Source: an uncultured Oscillospiraceae bacterium (lineage in GTDB: Bacteria > Bacillota > Clostridia > Oscillospirales > Acutalibacteraceae). Taken from it: a stretch of 16,034 bases of DNA. The stretch lies in assembly GCA_900540865.1 (NCBI GenBank), contig UQHH01000062.1, positions 1 through 16,034 of the forward strand. The letters run 5' to 3'. Position numbers and translations under genes: made by a program. The notes below the pieces were generated by a model, which made no database searches, was not told the origin of the DNA, and saw nothing but the letters and a program-made list of their open reading frames with translations. Shown one piece after another: positions 13,698 through 16,034 of the stretch; within the stretch, counting starts at the first letter, position 1, and every line of letters starts with the position of its first letter.

Positions 13698-14443
13698 GCG
13701 CAAAATATACGGCGTTTGCGGGCTTTTACGACGGCCTGACGCAAAACGTCGATTATAAAAGACGTGCGGCATATATCGCGGAGCTGCTAAAGCGTAACGG
13801 GCATAATCCCGGCCTGACGCTCGACCTTGCCTGCGGCACGGGCAGCCTGACGATTGCGCTTTGTAAACTGGGGTTTGACATATTTGGGGCGGACGCGTCG
13901 CAGGATATGCTTTCCGTCGCGCAGCAGAAGGCGTGCGGGGAAGGGCTTAACATTTTGTTCCTGCGCCAGAAAATGCAGGAGCTCGATTTGTACGGAACAA
14001 TCGATACCTGTATCTGTACGCTCGACAGCCTGAACCACCTGACTGCCAAAAGCGATGTACAAAAGGCGTTTGACAGGGTTTCGCTTTTTATGAACCCGGG
14101 CGGCGTCTTTCTGTTTGACGTCAACACTGTTTACAAGCACAGGGAAATACTTGGCGGCAATACCTTTATTTATGACACCGCGGACGTTTACTGTGTCTGG
14201 CAGAACACGCCCGACCGCGACCGGGACACCGTACATATCACGCTCGATTTTTTTGAGCGCGACGGCGCGCTTTACCGGCGCAGCGGGGAAAGTTTTTCCG
14301 AGCGCGCTTATCCGCATGCGGAGCTTTGCGCAATGCTCGAGGCGGCGGGCTTTGAATTTATTTCCGTTTATGGCGAGCTTACGTTCGACGCGCCGAAGGA
14401 GGAGTCGCAGCGCAACGTTTATGTTGCGCGCAAGCGCTCATAA
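13694..14443 (+). CDS. Class I SAM-dependent methyltransferase
   Basis: This is a cytoplasmic Rossmann-fold methyltransferase of 249 residues. Motif I is LDLACGTG (43-50), the acidic residue binding SAM ribose is Asp67 in FGADAS, and a motif IV-like CTLDSLNHL follows at about 110-120. The N-terminal FAGFYDGLTQNVDY is common in clostridial members of unknown substrate. The gene is coupled to yerC by an ATGA overlap and followed by hslO 44 bases on, with no terminator. Neither neighbour reveals the substrate; small molecule, protein or RNA all remain possible. Confidence 0.88.
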   Translation: MSAKYTAFAGFYDGLTQNVDYKRRAAYIAELLKRNGHNPGLTLDLACGTGSLTIALCKLGFDIFGADASQDMLSVAQQKACGEGLNILFLRQKMQELDLYGTIDTCICTLDSLNHLTAKSDVQKAFDRVSLFMNPGGVFLFDVNTVYKHREILGGNTFIYDTADVYCVWQNTPDRDRDTVHITLDFFERDGALYRRSGESFSERAYPHAELCAMLEAAGFEFISVYGELTFDAPKEESQRNVYVARKRS

Positions 14444-14487
14444 ATGAATGAAAACAGTATAGAATAGAAAAAGGCAGGAATACTTTC

Positions 14488-15369
14488 ATGGATAAAATCA
14501 TAAGATGTATTACGTCTGACGGAAGCGTTATGGCCTCGGCCATCGATTCTTCCAATATCGTCCACACGGCAAAAAAGCTGCATCATACGAGCCCTGTCGC
14601 GACAGCGGCGCTCGGCAGGCTCGTTACGGCGGCTTCCGTAATGGGCGCGCAGCTCAAGCAGAAAAACGCCTCTATCACGCTGCGTATAAACGGCGGCGGC
14701 CCGTTAGGCGCTGTCATTGCCGTATCAGACAGCAAGGGCAACTGCCGCGGCTATGTGGAAAACCCCGCCTGTGAGACGGAGCATTACGCAAACGGCAAGC
14801 TCAACGTTGCGGCGGCGGTCGGCAAGGACGGTATCCTGAACGTCATGCGCGACTACGGCAGCGGCGAGCCCTATCTCGGACAGACGCAGCTTGTAAGCGG
14901 AGAAATCGCGGAGGATATCACCAGCTATTATGCGCAGAGCGAACAAATACCGACTGTTTGCGCGCTTGGCGTCCTGCTCGACAAGGAGGACGGTGAGGTT
15001 CTGCTTGCGGGCGGCCTGCTCATCCAGCTGCTTCCGGCGGCCGGGGAGGAAGCACTCGACCGCCTGGAAAGGAATGTCTCAAAGCTTGAGCCTGTTACGA
15101 CGATGCTTGCCAAAGGCTTAAGCGCGCTTGATATTTGTAAAACGGCGCTCGACGGTTTTGAGGTCGAGGTGCTGGACGAATTTCCCATTGATTATGTATG
15201 CACATGCGCCAGAACAAAAATAGAAGAGTCCATCCGTTTATTATCTGACGATGAAATCAGAAGCCTTGCCGACGAAAAAGGCTACGCAGTGGCGAACTGT
15301 CATTTCTGCAACAAAAACTACCGTTTTACCAAGAAACAGCTCGAGGAAATCATCGAATCTAAAAAATAA
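14488..15369 (+). CDS. hslO: Redox-regulated chaperone Hsp33
   Basis: Hsp33 is a cytoplasmic holdase switched on by oxidation and heat, when its zinc-bound cysteines form disulfides. The 293 residues match the family. The N-terminal core (about 1-230) contains LRINGGGPLGAVIAVSD and GEPYLGQTQLVSGEIAEDITSYY. The C-terminal redox switch has all four zinc ligands: Cys238 and Cys240 in VCTCAR, and Cys271 and Cys274 in CHFCNK. The ribosome site (CAGGAA) is moderate. It is the last gene of the yerC cluster. No GC hairpin follows it before the tRNA promoter 20 bases on, so transcripts may continue into the tRNA operon. Confidence 0.96.
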   Translation: MDKIIRCITSDGSVMASAIDSSNIVHTAKKLHHTSPVATAALGRLVTAASVMGAQLKQKNASITLRINGGGPLGAVIAVSDSKGNCRGYVENPACETEHYANGKLNVAAAVGKDGILNVMRDYGSGEPYLGQTQLVSGEIAEDITSYYAQSEQIPTVCALGVLLDKEDGEVLLAGGLLIQLLPAAGEEALDRLERNVSKLEPVTTMLAKGLSALDICKTALDGFEVEVLDEFPIDYVCTCARTKIEESIRLLSDDEIRSLADEKGYAVANCHFCNKNYRFTKKQLEEIIESKK

Positions 15370-15388
15370 AAAAAATTCAAATTTTGTA

Positions 15389-15417
15389 TTGACATTCGCT
15401 CCCCGATATAGTATTAT
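15389..15417 (+). promoter_or_regulatory. Promoter of the tRNA operon
   Basis: TTGACA (15389-15394), a 17-nt spacer and TATTAT (15412-15417) form a strong sigma-A promoter. The start would be near 15424, giving a leader of about 39 nt before tRNA-Val. The GC-rich stretch expected of a stringent discriminator is not obvious. Confidence 0.82.
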
Positions 15418-15462
15418 ATTAACCGTCGCTGATGACGAAAAGGTCACCGCGAAGAGGTTTAA

Positions 15463-15538
15463 GGGAGCATAGCTCAGCTGGGAGAGCATCTGCCTTACAA
15501 GCAGAGGGTCACAGGTTCGAGCCCTGTTGTTCCCACCA
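15463..15538 (+). tRNA. tRNA-Val (anticodon TAC)
   Basis: The 76-nt cloverleaf has acceptor GGGAGCA pairing with TGTTCCC, anticodon loop CTTACAA, T loop TTCGAGC and an encoded CCA end. It is the first gene of the tRNA operon. Confidence 0.96.
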
Positions 15539-15544
15539 GGTAAT

Positions 15545-15621
15545 GGCCCGGTAGTTCAGTTGGTTAGAACGCTAGCCTGTCACGCTAGAGGTCGACGGTT
15601 CGAGCCCGTTCCGGGTCGCCA
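15545..15621 (+). tRNA. tRNA-Asp (anticodon GTC)
   Basis: The 77-nt cloverleaf has acceptor GGCCCGG pairing with CCGGGTC, anticodon loop CTGTCAC, discriminator G (typical of tRNA-Asp) and an encoded CCA. Confidence 0.96.
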
Positions 15622-15625
15622 ATTT

Positions 15626-15701
<76 letters not shown>

Positions 15702-15709
15702 TATTTTTT

Positions 15710-15785
15710 GCGGATGTAGCTCATCTGGTAGAGCGCCACCTTGCCAAGGTGGAGGTAGCGAGTTCGAGCCTCGTCATCCGCTCCA
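15710..15785 (+). tRNA. tRNA-Gly (anticodon GCC)
   Basis: The 76-nt cloverleaf has acceptor GCGGATG pairing with CATCCGC, anticodon loop TTGCCAA with stem CCACC/GGTGG, and an encoded CCA. A terminator-like hairpin follows within five bases. Confidence 0.96.
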
Positions 15786-15789
15786 GCAA

Positions 15790-15819
15790 GGCGCTTAATA
15801 TTGATTAAGCGCCGTTTTT
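15790..15819 (+). terminator. Terminator-like hairpin inside the tRNA operon
   Basis: A 10-bp perfect stem (15790-15799 with 15804-15813) with a 4-nt loop is followed by G then T5. It sits between tRNA-Gly and tRNA-Cys, which begins four bases after the T tract, leaving no room for another promoter. It may terminate partially or be an RNA-processing site. Confidence 0.7.
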
Positions 15820-15823
15820 ATCC

Positions 15824-15898
15824 GGCGACATAGCCAAGTGGTAAGGCATGGGTCTGCAAAACCCTGATTCCCCAGTTCAAATCTGGGTGTCGCCTCCA
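15824..15898 (+). tRNA. tRNA-Cys (anticodon GCA)
   Basis: The 75-nt cloverleaf has acceptor GGCGACA pairing with TGTCGCC, anticodon loop CTGCAAA with stem GGGT/ACCC, discriminator T (typical of tRNA-Cys) and an encoded CCA. It lies downstream of the internal hairpin. Confidence 0.96.
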
Positions 15899-15904
15899 AA
15901 ATAG

Positions 15905-15948
15905 AAAGTCCTGAAACCTGTTTTAGGTTTCAGGACTTTTACTTTTAT
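15905..15948 (+). terminator. Terminator of the tRNA operon
   Basis: A 15-bp perfect stem (15905-15919 with 15925-15939) with loop GTTTT leads into a T-rich tail (TTTTACTTTTAT). It begins seven bases after tRNA-Cys. The remaining bases to the window end (15949-16034) are AT-rich and hold no gene I can support. Confidence 0.9.
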
Positions 15949-16034
15949 ACAGCCGGGCAACTTCCCGTATATGATTAATTGCTGCTGAAATCGTCAAAAT
16001 GAAAAATTAAAAGCTTTTATGTTTGGATGCCCGG

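Noticed and set aside
15980..16010. Possible minus-strand promoter at the right edge (TTGACG with a CATATA-like -10)
   Set aside because: The -10 is weak, and it would fire straight into the back of the tRNA terminator with no minus-strand gene.

Overview
This 16 kb window looks like a chromosomal segment of a spore-forming, fermentative anaerobe of the Clostridia, probably near Oscillospirales/Ruminococcaceae. The evidence is a forespore sigma factor (sigG), a clostridial bifunctional AdhE, a Rex redox repressor, a secreted dockerin-type protein, strong AGGAGG ribosome sites and consensus sigma-A promoters. The taxon is an inference from gene content, not from a search. There are no insertion sequences, prophage genes or CRISPR arrays, and no unannotated stretch exceeds 300 bases.

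Region 1 (1-7101, all on the minus strand) is a redox and central-carbon block. Reading leftward it holds aconitase (acnA), NADP-isocitrate dehydrogenase (icd), Rex and adhE. Two Rex-type operators lie across the adhE promoter, one over the -35 and one just downstream of the start site. A third, weaker one sits at the predicted start site of acnA. The repressor gene thus lies between two transcription units that it probably controls: NADH-consuming ethanol formation, and the citrate-to-2-oxoglutarate branch. acnA and icd both appear to start with TTG.

Region 2 (7102-10902) holds a divergent secreted dockerin protein (+), a minus-strand pair of lipoprotein cyclophilin and thioredoxin, a stand-alone three-S1-domain RNA-binding protein (+), and a small DUF2007 protein (-). 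The last two converge on a bidirectional terminator.

Region 3 (11021-15369, plus strand) holds rmuC, sigG, and a yerC-methyltransferase-hslO cluster. The rmuC-sigG junction is the most unusual structure in the window. One long hairpin with a T7 tract looks like the rmuC terminator, but it also buries the sigG Shine-Dalgarno in its 3' arm, and an outer helix can pair the sigG start codon. A candidate sigma-G-type promoter inside the hairpin would give a transcript lacking the 5' arm.

Region 4 (15389-15950) is a tRNA operon, Val-Asp-Phe-Gly-Cys, with a strong promoter. A terminator-like hairpin lies between tRNA-Gly and tRNA-Cys, and a strong terminator ends the operon.
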